This document shows, one piece after another, positions 49,003-59,564 of a DNA stretch of 64,000 bases. The notes beneath the pieces are model-generated. The model was given only the letters and a program-made list of their open reading frames with translations. It was not told the origin of the DNA and made no database searches. The DNA is from Phaseolus vulgaris (Eukaryota > Streptophyta > Magnoliopsida > Fabales > Fabaceae), in contig NC_023753.2 in the NCBI RefSeq assembly GCF_000499845.2, forward strand, positions 12,069,181 to 12,133,180. Direction: 5' to 3'. Each line of letters starts with the position of its first letter. The first letter of the stretch is position 1. The translations under genes and the position numbers were made by a program.

Positions 49003-49674
49003 ATGTCTGGCAAAGAAGGCATCACTAATGAGTCCGATAGAAACCTTGTACAAGGTTTCAGTGCCGAACAAATTCAGCAATTGGCAAAGGCTATTTACTC
49101 GTTCAACAATACCTGTAAAAGTGACATGTTTGTTAGCTCTGCAGGTCTACTTGCCCACAACTCCTCCTCTAATTCTGCTTTTACGAAACCATGGATTTTG
49201 GATAGCGGAGCAACCGATCACATTGCATCTGATTCACAATTTTTCACACACACTTCATCATCATTTATTTCAAATGTTAATCTGCCCACAGGATCAACTA
49301 CGCCCATCACATCTACAGTCACAATTAAATTTAATGACAAAATCACTCTCAAAGATGTTCTTTGTGTTCATTCTTTTAATTTAAATCTCATGTCCATTAG
49401 TAAGATAACTAGTTCACTAAATTGTTGTGTCGTTTTTACTCCACATGGTTGCGTTTTACAGGACTTGGCTACGGGGAGGATGATTGGCTCGGGTAAACAA
49501 CACGCAGGCTTATACTACATGTCCCATCTTCCAAACCAAGCCCACGCATCTCAAATACCGACCGACCCTGATTTATGGCACAAGCGCCTCGGACATCCTT
49601 CTCCGGCGTGTCTACAACTTGTATCTTCCTTACTACCTATCCCTATCAGTAAAAATCTCATTCTCATTCATAAT
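49003..49674 (+). pseudogene. copia leader-protease-pre-integrase ORF, gag core deleted
   Basis: Starts MSGKEGITNESDRN and reaches GFSAEQIQQLAKAIYSF, the usual gag-protease border, within 20 residues. The roughly 250 residues of gag core and zinc knuckle that normally lie between are gone. Next come the protease site WILDSGATDHIASD (catalytic Asp in DSGA), LKDVLCVHSFNLNLMSISK and the pre-integrase HKRLGHPS. The reading is cut by the gypsy insertion just after LILIHN. Confidence 0.85.
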
Positions 49675-50124
49675 TGTACCGGTAGACACCGGACGGACGT
49701 GGCCGACCGACCGAATGTATAATAAATGCAAGGGCATTTATGTAACAAGCCAAAGTAGTTAAGATACACCCCCGAAAAATAAGGAGAACGCACTTAGAGA
49801 AGATATGTTCCCCGGATATTCCGGAGCACGACTGGCAAGACCTATCCATAACCACCCTGAGCCCAAGGGATAGAAAGCCCATTAGGCAATCCTATAAATA
49901 TTGTGCTCAAGCCAGAGAAAGGTACGTTTTCATTCACTGACTAAATCACACTTAGAATCTCATACTTACTTGAGCGTCGGAGTGCCTTCGCAGGTACCCT
50001 CCCCCGCCCGACCGAAGGAGACACCAAGAAGGAACGACCGACCGAAGGAGAAGAAGATCGACACGTCAGCAATTATACTACGTCAACCGACCGTGCCTGG
50101 GCCCCATCTCTCCATTCAGGTACA
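49675..50124 (+). repeat. 5' LTR of gypsy element 2
   Basis: 450 bp, TG...CA ends. It contains TCCTATAAATATTGTG (TATA-box-like, 49889-49904) where a transcription start would be expected, and is rich in CCGACCGA motifs near its 3' end. Compare 56255-56704. Confidence 0.95.
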
Positions 50125-50174
50125 ATTGGCGCCCACCGTGGGGCTGAGGCAAAATTTCAATTTTTAAAGCTATA

Positions 50175-52259
50175 ATGGTTGCGACAAGGAACAACAACGA
50201 CGTTATGGCAGAACAGATGACTATGATTCAAACCCTCCAAACTCAGATGGAGGAACTGCGGCAAAAGGGGATGGAAGACCGTCGTCATCACGAAGAGAAT
50301 AGACGCCGCCAAGAGGAAGAAATCGCCTTATTGAGAGAGCATAACGCACGACTCCAGCGACAGGTCGATAATCCCGAATGAGAAGGCCAATCCCATATGG
50401 CCGACCGAACCGCCTCTCGCATACCTACACCGGCCGACACCAATCCTGCTTCCAGAGCTGAAACAGTTGAAAGAAAGTCAAGTAAAAGGGGTCATCCTTT
50501 TACAGAAGAAATCATCACCACACCACTTCCTGACAAATGGAAAGGCCTCGCCATTAAACTCTATGACGGCTCGACCGACCCGGACGAGCATTTAAATGTT
50601 TACAAGACGCAAATGACTTTGTATACCACAGATAATAATGTGTGGTGTAAAGTATTCCCCACGTCGCTTAAGGGAGAACCTCTTACCTGGTTTACAGAGC
50701 TGCCTCCGAACTCCCTTGACGACTTTGACATCCTAGCCGCGAAATTCTCCACTCAATATGCCACCAGCCGATCGCATCACATGTCGTCCATGTCTCTCCT
50801 AGCGGTACAACAAGAAAAAGGTGAATCTCTCAGAACCATTTTAGATAGGTTCAACAAAGCATGTATGAACATCCGAGGGCTCAAACAGGAAGTTGCGTTA
50901 CACCATTTGGTCTTGGCCATCCGGTCGAGCCGTTTTACTGAAAGTCTCATCAAGAAGCCGCCTCAAGACATGGAAGACCTTTGAACTCGAGCAACCAAAT
51001 TCATGAAAATCGAGGAACACATTGATTACCACCAACGGTTCAAAGCCGTCGGATCCGGAGTCCTCAAAGACCAAATACCGAGCAAAGAAAGAGAAATCGA
51101 GATCGAACGTACCGACCGAGCCACTCCAAGATCTGACCGGAACAGAGGAGGCCGAATTCCCATGTTTAACAGTTACACCCCTTTAACTGTTCCGTGGGGA
51201 CGAGCCCTAGATGAAGCACTACAAACGGACTTAATCCCGACACTGAAACGATATCAAACGCCACCAAATGCAGATACCGCTAAGCATTGTCAGTACCATC
51301 GAAACTTCGGCCACCCGACCGAAGGATGTCAGGCATTGAAGGACAAAATCGAAGAGCTCATCCAGGCTGGCCATTTGCGGCAGTTCGTCAAGAGGACAAG
51401 GAATTCAAGATCCCCACCACGGAGTACCGACCGTCCATCCTGTGGTGTCGACCGGTTATACCGTAACGATTACAAACGTCGGACTGACCATAGCCAGGCT
51501 TCGCGGAAACGCAGTGAAAACCCCGTTCGGCGTACACGCGCCCGCAGCACAAGTCCCGACCGAAACGCCCGCCCTCGCCAACGAGTCCGCGAAGTCATCA
51601 ACATGATTGCTGGACCCGTTACCTTGGGCGAACCGAACCACGAAGCAAATTATATAGCCGGGGGCTTTGTCGGTGGCGGGTGCTCAAATTCTGCCCGAAA
51701 GAAACATCTCCGGGACATCCAGTCCGCTCATGCTACCACGAGGAGGCGTCCACACATACCTCTGATCACTTTCACCGACGACGACTTCACAGCCATAGAT
51801 CCAGCCCAGGACGACCCTATGGTAATCACCGTGGAAATTGACAAGTTCGCAATTGCCAAGACTTTGGTAGACCAAGGTAGCTCGGTCGACATATTATACT
51901 GGGAAATCTTCAAGAAAATGCGCATCCCAGAAGCAGATATTCAACCCTATAACGAACAAATTGTAGGTTTCTCAGGTGAACGGGTCGACACTAAGGGGTA
52001 TATCGACTTATATACAACCTTCGGTGAGGAAGACAGTCTCCACAAAACAATAAACGTACGATATCTTCTGGTTAACGCCCAAACTTCCTACAACATCCTG
52101 CTCGGTCGTCCGTCCATCAACAGATTAAAAGCCATTGTTTCCACCCCACACTTAGCCATGAAATTCCCTTCGGCAAATAACGACATTGCAACAATCCATG
52201 TCGATCAAAAAACCGCTAGAGAATGTTATGTCGCAAGTTTGAAAAGTGAGCCAACTTGA
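50175..52259 (+). pseudogene. gypsy gag-protease ORF with two TGA stops
   Basis: A single reading frame covers 50175-52259 except for TGA codons at 50379 and 50982. The second lies in DLxTRATKFM, where CGA (Arg) is likely, as C-to-T change of a methylated CpG would produce. Order: N-terminal coiled coil (EELRQKGMEDRRHHEENRRR), gag core (CKVFPTSLKGEPLTWFTELP, QQEKGESLRTILDRFNK), a CxxH-GHxTxxC knuckle (CQYHRNFGHPTEGC), an Arg-rich linker, then the protease (KTLVDQGSSVDILYW, GFSGERVDTKGYIDLYTTFG, NILLGRPSINRL). The catalytic triad reads DQG in both gypsy copies. Gag would form particles and the protease would mature them. Confidence 0.87.
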
Positions 52260-53389
52260 CGACTCTACACGACCAATCCGGACGACCGACTCCCGCAAAA
52301 AAGAGGACGATACCCGACCACTCCTTAAATGTTTGACACCCGACCAAGCTTCCTATGTCGTCCGAGAATTGCACGAGGGAATTTGCGGACAATGGCTACC
52401 AAAGTATTCCGGGCGGGATACTACTGGCCGACCGTCCAAGGCGACTGCACCAATTTCGTCCAAAAATGCCTTAAATGCCAAGAGTTTGGCACTTTGTCCC
52501 ACCAAAAACCTGAAGAACTCCATTTTATGTTATCACCGTGGCCGTTCGTCCAATGGGGTATGGACATCATTGGCCCTTTCGCCCCCGGTAAAGGCCAATG
52601 TAAATTCTTGCTGGTCGACATTGACTACTTTACCAAGTGGATTGAAGCCGAACCTCTAACCGCGATCACCGCTCGCAATGTCCAAAATTTCGTATGGAAA
52701 AATATTGTTTGTCGTTTCGGCCTCCCACAGATCATCATCACCGATAACGGTCGGCAGTTTACCGACCGAACGTTAGCTGAATTTTACGAGAAACTCCACA
52801 TCAAACACATCGCCAGTTCCGTCGAACACCCACAACCGGCCAAGCAGAAGCCGCCAACAAGGTCATTCTGAACGAGCTGAAGAAACGTCTTGGCCCAGCC
52901 AAAGATAACTGGACTGAAGAACTCCTAGAAGTCTTCTGGGTATATCGTTGTACCCCTCAGACGACCACACAAAAAATGTCGTACAGCCTAACATATGGCA
53001 CTGAAGCCATGATCCCCGTCGAAATTGGAGAACCTTCCCTCCGCCGACAAACCCTTGATCTTGACCTAAACAAGGAAAGTCTCTTTATTGCTCTAGATCT
53101 TATTAACGAACTTCGAGACAAATGTAGAATTCGTGAGGAAGCATGCAAAATCAGAGCAGCCAGGCTATACAACTCCAAAGTTAAACCAAGACAGTTCCAC
53201 AAAGGTGACTTAGTGTGGCGAATGCGAGGTGACGCCCGGAAGGAAGGCGACAAGTTTTCTAGCAATTGGGAAGGACCATTCCGCATAGCAGACACGGCAG
53301 GCGGCGGAGCCTATTATTTAGAACGTTTATCTGGAAAGAACATACCGAGAACGTGGAATGCCACGCATCTCAAATTTTATTACAGTTGA
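52260..53389 (+). pseudogene. gypsy integrase, frameshifted, directly after protease
   Basis: The H2C2 module (LKCLTPDQASYVVRELHEGI, then KCLKCQEF) starts about 60 bp after the protease frame ends. The core carries WGMDIIGPF (first Asp), IITDNGRQFTDR (second Asp) and, after a frameshift near 52835, GQAEAANKVI (catalytic Glu). The C-terminal part reads MSYSLTYGTEAMIPVEIGEP, FHKGDLVWRM and ISSNWEGPF-like sequence, ending LKFYYS. A second frame change lies near 52385. No chromodomain is seen, in keeping with the Tat group. The enzyme would insert element cDNA. Confidence 0.87.
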
Positions 53390-53501
53390 ATTAATACAAG
53401 TGCACTCTTTCCTCGCTCGGTCGGTTTTTCCCTAAGGGTTTACGACCGAGAAGTTTTTAACGAGACACTATAAACCACCTATTTTTTTCTCACTCCCAAA
53501 C

Positions 53502-53990
53502 TATGCCTCGTTCGGCACCAGAATTATCACATTATTACTAACGTAATCAGAATTAATTATGCCTCGTTCGGCATCCGAATTAGATTATTTCAACATAACC
53601 AGAATTCCTTATGCCTCGTTCGGCATCCAAATTATTATTCAACGTAATTAATTATGCCTCGTTCGGCACCAGAATCATCACATTATTACTAACGTAATCA
53701 GAATTAATTATGCCTCGTTCGGCACCTGAAATATCACATTTACTTATGCCTCGATCGGCATCCGAACTATCACATTCTAACGTAATCAGAATTAATTACG
53801 CCTCATTCGACATCTGAACTATCACATTCTAACGCAATCAGAATTAATTACGCCTCATTCGGCATCCGACTTATCATTATTCAATGTAATTAATTATGCC
53901 TCGTTCGGCATTCGAATTACCATTATTACTTTAACGTAATTATGCCTTTTTTCGGCGTCCGAATCATCATATTGCTTTAACATTATAGAT
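53502..53990. repeat. Tandem repeat block in gypsy element 2 (10 units)
   Basis: Ten units of about 36-57 bp, each starting with a TATGCCTCGTTCGGCAYC core followed by an AT-rich part such as CTAACGTAATCAGAATTAAT. Unit length varies through deletions in the AT-rich half. The block sits between the integrase stop and the 3' end of the antisense gene, so it could form part of both transcripts. Confidence 0.85.
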
Positions 53991-54122
53991 CGCCATGCCA
54001 ACCAAACATTGTTCAGATATCATCACTCGTTCGTCCTACGAACTATACATACATACCCATAAATATTACAAATATCCAAGATACAAGATTATATAGTCCA
54101 CATGCCGGGTCCAACAAACATA

Positions 54123-55906
54123 TCATTGAATATTATTCATCAATTCTTCAAACGAGGCGTCCGGTTGTGGCCCAGCAGTCTCCGCCTCGGCTTCTTCTTT
54201 CGGATTGTCAATGGGGTTGGTCGGCACCAGCTCTCCGTCAACCACCATTTTCTCTATATCGTACCGGTCGTCGTCCACCGGTATTCCATGTAAACAAGCC
54301 GCCTGTTGAAGACTCAGCCGGAAGTACTCCTCACTTATGCGGAGCATAAAGTCTTGGCATTTTGTCACTTCAACTTTGAAGGCCTCCTCCCGGTCAGCCC
54401 CATCCTTCAATTGCACCTCAAGACCCCTTTTCTGCTCTTCACACGTGTTTACGGCCGCCCGCTCCTCCTCCAGTTGGCCTTTCAGCTTCTCGACCATCCT
54501 GGTCGAGGCCTTTGAAGCTTGATTTGCTTCAGTCACTTCCTTCTTTCAAGCGAGGAACGGTGACGGTCGTAACTCTCTCGAGTTCCTCGATCACCGTTCG
54601 GCTCGCCACGAGCGCCCGACTTTGCAGTTCTAAAGTCTCCACCATTAACTTTGTTGTAGGGATGGTGGAGAGCACTTCATTCTTCTCGGTCGTCAACTCT
54701 GTTTGAAGGTGGGAAGCAATCTCCAAACCAGCCGTCAATAAAGAAGGCTCACCAACCATTCGGGATGGCCCCGGTCGGCCTTCTTGATTCTCCTTAGGGG
54801 GTCGCCCCCTTTTCTTTGTTGCGGCCGCAGCTGTGGTCCCCGCAACAGGCACCATGGTAGTCGGTCGGGCAGCCAACGCCCCACTTGTCTCAAGCGAACC
54901 CCCCTGTCGGTTCCTCTGTTGGCACAAATTGTTCATGTACTCGTTCAAGGATGCGTCCGTCCGTGTCATGATTTCTGCAAAACACACAAGAATTAAACAC
55001 TATTAATGAAGTTATTCAATCACAAAAAATTTGCAATCACATACCAATAAAATCCGCCCAGGGATCAGACGACGCATATAAGGCAATTATTTCCCTTGTT
55101 GGCAGTTTATGCGGGAGCTGGTCGAATATTGCCATTACAGCCTTACCCAGCACCGACACGGCCATACGGAAATTAGAGTTAAGGGCAACGGGATTCTGCA
55201 TCCAATGAAATGGGAACCTCGTTCCACCCTCAGCAGTATAAAAATACTCCCGGCCGTCCGGTTCCACAAATATCTTAAAATACCTCTCTTTGAAATTCTT
55301 GTAAGAGGTGGTAAACGCCGCGAATCGCACACTCCCCGGGCGGCTCACCAAGGAAACCCAACTTACCGGACTAACCGGATATGTACTATAATAAAACAAA
55401 AACACTTCCGCCATGGGTGTCAACTCAAAAAGTTGACACACCATTCGGAAGGCTTGTAAACACGCCCATGAATTCGGGTGAAGTTGCGTCGGAGCTATGT
55501 TAAGGATTCGTAGAACGTCCATGGTAAAATCATCGAACGGCAAGGTCACTCTCAAATCAGTAAATAAAGTTGTATACACATAGAAGAAATCTACCGGTGC
55601 ATTCTCCCTCCCATGGCAAACCCGGTCGGTATACCCACATATTTTAGCTATTAAAACATCCGAGGGTAAACCAAACCGCACAACCGACGCCCTCGCTATC
55701 ACCTTATCTAGGTCGTCCGGTTTTCTAAAAATCGTAGGAAAGTTCCTAACGCTAATGTCCACCCAGTCATATGTTGGACCCCTCGACCCACTTGTACTCT
55801 CACCACTCCCGGACGAAGAGTCCTCACTCCCAGATGCCTCTATATTCACTATCCTATTTGAGGAATGTTGAGACGACATAACTAACCTCAACGCGCAGAA
55901 ACACAC
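54123..55906 (-). pseudogene. Antisense gene of gypsy element 2 (Transposase_28-like), spliced, frameshifted
   Basis: Opposite to gag-pol. Exon one (55906-55045) begins MCFCALRLVMSSQHSSNRIV and contains APVDFFYVYTTLFTDLRVTL, MDVLRILNIAPTQLHPNSW and AFRMVCQLFELTPMAEVF. This matches the plant domain named Putative gypsy type transposon (Transposase_28). A GTATGT donor at 55044 and TTTTGCAG acceptor at 54975 define a 70-bp intron; splicing joins WADFIE to IMTRTDASLNEY in phase. Exon two carries an AT-hook (KKRGRPPK) and Glu/Leu-rich coiled-coil sequence (LEEERAAVNTCEEQKRGLEV). One frameshift near 54540 separates the last 137 residues. Such antisense ORFs are known in Tat/Ogre-type elements; their function is unknown. 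No transposase catalytic site is visible. Confidence 0.8.
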
Positions 55907-56254
55907 AGCCGGTCGGCAACTTTAGCTCGTTCGGCAACACACGTTCACAATATGGACTCGGCACTCGGAGCGACTCGGATGCCGGATTCACAAAAACACA
56001 CAATTCACCCAAATGCAAACACTATTTATAGCATTCCTCCTCTTCCCTCAACCGTCAGATGCACATTCATCCTACGGCCTCAGCCAGTCGGAAGTCGAAC
56101 TGTCACTCGATCTCCACCGTCGGATCGATCTCTGTCCCATCCGACCAAAAGCGAACGTCCCGTCATTCCGTTACATTTAATGCCTGACACCTCGAAATGC
56201 ACAACAATCATTACGACTCTTCGACTTTTATTCACCTCGAGCCTGGGGGGCAAG

Positions 56255-56704
56255 TGTACCGGTAGACACCGGACGGACGTGGCCGACTGACCAAATGTAT
56301 AATAAATGCAAGGGCATTTATGTAACAAGCCAAAGTAGTTAAGATACACCCTCGAAAAATAAGGAGAACGCGCTTAGAGAAGATATGTTCCCCGGGTATT
56401 CCGGAGCACGACTGGCAAGACCTATCCATAACCACCCTGAGCCCAAGGGATAGAAAGCCCATTAGGCAATCCTATAAATACTGTGCTCAAGCCAGAGAAA
56501 GGTACGTTTTCATTCACTGACTAAATCACACTTAGAATCTCATACTTACTTGAGCGTCGGAGTGCCTTCGCAGGTACCCTCCCCCGCCCGACCGAAGGAG
56601 ACACCAAGAAAGAACGACCGATCGAAGGAGAAGAAGATCGACACGTCAACAATTATACTATGTCAACCGACCGTGCCTGGGCCCCATCTCTCCATTCAGG
56701 TACA
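56255..56704 (+). repeat. 3' LTR of gypsy element 2
   Basis: 450 bp, colinear with 49675-50124, without indels. Ten substitutions counted by eye, for example GACCGACCGAAT against GACTGACCAAAT and ACACCCCC against ACACCCTC, all transitions. Preceded by the polypurine tract at 56243-56254. Confidence 0.95.
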
Positions 56705-56709
56705 ATAAT

Positions 56710-57352
56710 AATTGTAGTATTTGTCCCAAAGCTAAACAGACAAGGCTACCCTTTCCTTTAAGCACAATAAAATCTCATTCTCCATTTAATCTATTGCATT
56801 GTAACATTTGGGGTCCTCATAAAACCCGAACTCATTTTGGAAAACGTTTTTTTTCTCACTATAGTCGATGACTATACTAGATGTACTTGGCTATTTCTTA
56901 TGAATCACAAATCTGAAACCCAACATCTCTTAGAGTCATTCATTACATTTGCACAAAATCAATTTCAGGCATCTATTAAAACCATTCGCGTTGACAACGG
57001 ACTGGAATTTATTTCGATGTATGATTTTTTTCTCAAAAAAGGTATTGAATGTCAACGCACTTGCGTTTACACTCCTCAACAAAATGGAGTAGTAGAACGC
57101 AAACATAGACATGTTTTAAACACAGCACGGGCCCTCCTATTTCAGTCCAATTTACCATTAGAATTTTGGGAAGAATGTGTTTTAACCGCCACATATATCA
57201 TTAATCGTTTGCCATCACCTTTACTAAAAAATAAATTACCTTTTGAGCTACTATATAATCAACCACCTTCACTTTCTCACCTAAAAGCTTTTAGTTACCT
57301 CTGTTACGCAACTGTTGTTTCACCTAAGCAAAAATTTGATCCGCGCGCCTGA
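56710..57352 (+). pseudogene. copia integrase (continuation after the gypsy insertion)
   Basis: Host reading resumes with NCSICPKAKQTRLPFPLS, completing the HHCC module begun before 49674. After a frame change near 56850 the core carries TIVDDYTRCTWLFLM (first Asp), IRVDNGLEFISM (second Asp), QQNGVVERKHRHVLN (catalytic Glu) and NRLPSPLLKNKLPFELLY. It ends at a stop near 57350 (FDPRA-stop). The three catalytic residues are visible, but the ORF is broken. Confidence 0.87.
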
Positions 57353-57667
57353 CAATGCTCCTTCGTTGGTTATCCTCACAGTCAAAAAGCATACAAATCA
57401 TTTGATATAGATGCAGGCACTTTTTTTACAAGTCGAGATGTCATCTTCCATGAAAGTCTTTTCCCATTCTGCCAACAGTCACAGACACAATCCTCTTCTC
57501 CATCAAACCAACCTACTTCTCCTACTCGTCACAATACACATGAACCTCCATCAAACCAACCCTCTTCTCCTTCTCATCACAATGCACCTGAACCTCCATC
57601 AAACCAACCTTCATCTCCTACTCTTCATAATACACCTAAACCTCCAGTAGACCAACCTTTTTCTCCC
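57353..57667 (+). pseudogene. copia linker with Pro-rich 16-residue repeats
   Basis: With stops ignored, the reading QCSFVGYPHSQKAYKSFDID and RDVIFHESLFPF is the usual integrase-RT junction. It is followed by three 16-residue repeats of the type PSNQPSSPTxHNTPEP (about 57505-57660). The repeats may be length-variable between copies of this family. The frame is shifted relative to the RT ORF. Confidence 0.7.
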
Positions 57668-59107
57668 ATGCCAAGAAGTCTAGCACCCATTACCAAACCT
57701 TCTCCAACCGACATTCCTGTTCGACGATCTAGTCGCACATCAACCCCACCTTCCTGGCTTCAAGACTACGTAACAGGATCCCAAGCCAATCATTCGACCA
57801 TTGCCCAAGACCGGTCAAATAGGACCAGGTATCTTATGCATCATTTTCTTTCTAATTCACGATTTTCTTCTACACATAGTGCATATCTTGCTAACATCAC
57901 AGCCACCAAAGAAACTCACACTTATGCTCAAGCAATCCTTGATCCAAATTGGCAAAAAGCAATGGACGAAGAGCTTTCCGCCTTGCAGCTAAATCAAACG
58001 TGGACCTTGACACCGTTACCCGCTGGGCAGAAACCCATCGGATGCAAAAGGGTCTATAAAATAAAGTACAACTCAGATGGTAGCGTCGACAGATATAAGG
58101 CGGGCCTTGTCGCAAAGGGGTACACTCAGATTGAAGGTGTCGACTATTCTGAAACTTTTTCACCAACAGCAAAATTAACAACTTTGAGGTGTCTCCTCAC
58201 CATTGCAGCAGCCAGAAATTGGTTTACTCACCAGCTAGATGTGCAAAATGCCTTCTTACATGGCACATTGCATGAAATTTTTTACATGTACTTGCCACCC
58301 GGGCATCATCGACAGGGGGAGAACATTGTATGTCGACTCAACAAATCCCTTTATGGTCTCAAACAAGCATCTCGAACATGGTTTTCAACATTTTCTCATG
58401 TGATTAAATCTGTAGGATTTCAACAGTCCAAGACAGATTACTCTCTATTCACAAGACAGAATAACTCATCATTTACTGTCCTTTTGATTTATGTGGATGA
58501 TATTCTTTTGACAGGAAATGATTTGGCAGAAATTCAGCGTGTTAAAGATTGTCTATTACAACAATTTCGCATTAAAGATCTTGGAGACCTAAAATATTTT
58601 CTAGGGATTGAATTTTCCCGTTCCAAAGATGGTATTTACATGTCTCAAAGAAAATATGCGCTTGATATTTTGCAGGATACAGGACTCATAGGTGCTCGTT
58701 CAGAAAAATTTCCAATGGAACAATACCTAAAACACACACCAGACGATGGGGAGTTATTAAAGGATCCAATCAAATACAGGCGACTCGTGGGACGACTGAT
58801 ATACCTCACGGTTACTCAGCCTGACATAGCATTTTTGGTTCGGACCCTAAGTCAATATATACAGATCCACGGAAACCTTATTGCGACTCAGACTAGGGAG
58901 GTTGTCAGACAACTCGAAGATCAGTATCTGGGTATTGTTCTTGGTTCTTCTATTATCTCATGGAAGTCAAAACAACAGACAAACGTATCAAGATCATCAG
59001 CGGAAGCAGAATACCGCGCGATGGCCAATACTTGTTTGGAGATAGTTTGGTTGCGATATCTGTTGCAGGATTTAAAGGTGCCATGTAACAACTCAACTTT
59101 TCCGTGA
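57668..59107 (+). pseudogene. copia reverse transcriptase-RNase H ORF
   Basis: A 479-residue open frame. RT motifs: WQKAMDEELSALQLNQTWTL, KPIGCKRVYKIKYNSDGSVD, RYKAGLVAKGYTQIEGVDY, QLDVQNAFLHGTLHE (motif A), LNKSLYGLKQASRTWF and the catalytic YVDDILLTGND. RNase H: the start is damaged by an internal deletion, so that VRTLSQYIQIHGN passes quickly to GSSIISWKSKQQTNVSRSSA without the usual GYCDSDWA segment. The end is frameshifted near 59105. RT itself looks intact, but RNase H has lost its first catalytic region. Confidence 0.87.
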
Positions 59108-59330
59108 CAATCAAGCGACATTACATATAGCAGCAAACCCAGTATTTCATGAACGCACCAAACACATTGATAGACTCTCACATTGTGCGAGAAAAATTAC
59201 AAGTTGGGATAATCAATCCTTCATATGTACCGACACAGTATCAGCTCGCAGATATTTTTACAAAGGCACTGGGCAAGGAACGGTTTTTTACGCTACGACA
59301 CAAGTTGGGGTTCATGATCTTCACCTACCA
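59108..59330 (+). pseudogene. copia RNase H C-terminal tail
   Basis: After the frameshift the reading gives RDNQATLHIAANPVFHERTK, then DSHIVREKLQVGII, YVPTQYQLADIFTKAL and FTLRHKLGF, the conserved end of copia polyproteins. It stops just before the polypurine tract. Confidence 0.8.
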
Positions 59331-59342
59331 ACTTGAGGGGAG

Positions 59343-59564
59343 TATTAAGAAAATAATAATTATCAAATTATATGCAATATTGTACGATATTGTACCAATT
59401 ATATGCAATTAATTTAATAATGATAGAATCTCATGATTAGTATCCTACCTAATTAGATTGTAATTTGGAGGGAGAAACTCCTTATATATTGTCTATACAT
59501 ACATAAAGTGATGTAAAAATAAGAAACATCTCTTCTTCTTATCATTTTTAATCATTTTCTTATA
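59343..59564 (+). repeat. 3' LTR of the copia element
   Basis: About 222 bp, starting TATTAAGAAAATAATAATTA after the polypurine tract and ending TTCTTATA. It is more diverged from its 5' partner than the nested gypsy LTRs are from each other, with several indels, in keeping with an older insertion. Confidence 0.8.

Larger units (their letters stand above)
49675..56704 (+). mobile_element. Ty3/gypsy (Tat-like) element 2, complete ends, RT deleted
   Basis: Length 7030 bp, with 450-bp LTRs that begin TGTACCGG and end GGTACA. The target duplication ATAAT is perfect (49670-49674 and 56705-56709). A primer-binding-site-like TTGGCGCCCACCGTGGGGC follows the 5' LTR and a polypurine tract (CTGGGGGGCAAG) precedes the 3' LTR. 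Internal order: gag, retropepsin, integrase, a tandem repeat block, an antisense gene, 3' LTR. There is no RT or RNase H between protease and integrase, so it cannot copy itself without help. By eye, ten differences separate the two LTRs, all transitions, which suggests a fairly recent insertion. It lies inside the copia element. Confidence 0.93.
48682..59564 (+). mobile_element. Ty1/copia element without gag, split by a nested gypsy insertion
   Basis: Two similar LTRs (48682-48936 and 59343-59564) flank the element. Within are the initiator-Met tRNA primer-binding site TGGTATCAGAGC (48937), a short leader ORF joined to protease, integrase, RT-RNase H and a polypurine tract TTGAGGGGAG (59333-59342). 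The gypsy element 49675-56704 sits inside the pre-integrase region, and host reading continues across it. Without the gypsy insert the element is about 3.85 kb. The gag core and zinc knuckle are absent, part of RNase H is deleted, and frameshifts occur. The LTR ends read TA...TA; flanking ATTTT/ATTTC may be a target duplication. Inactive. Confidence 0.87.

Noticed and set aside
56080..56462. Minus-strand ORFs over the gypsy 3' LTR
   Set aside because: The same frame occurs over the 5' LTR (49664-49882) and merely reflects LTR sequence.
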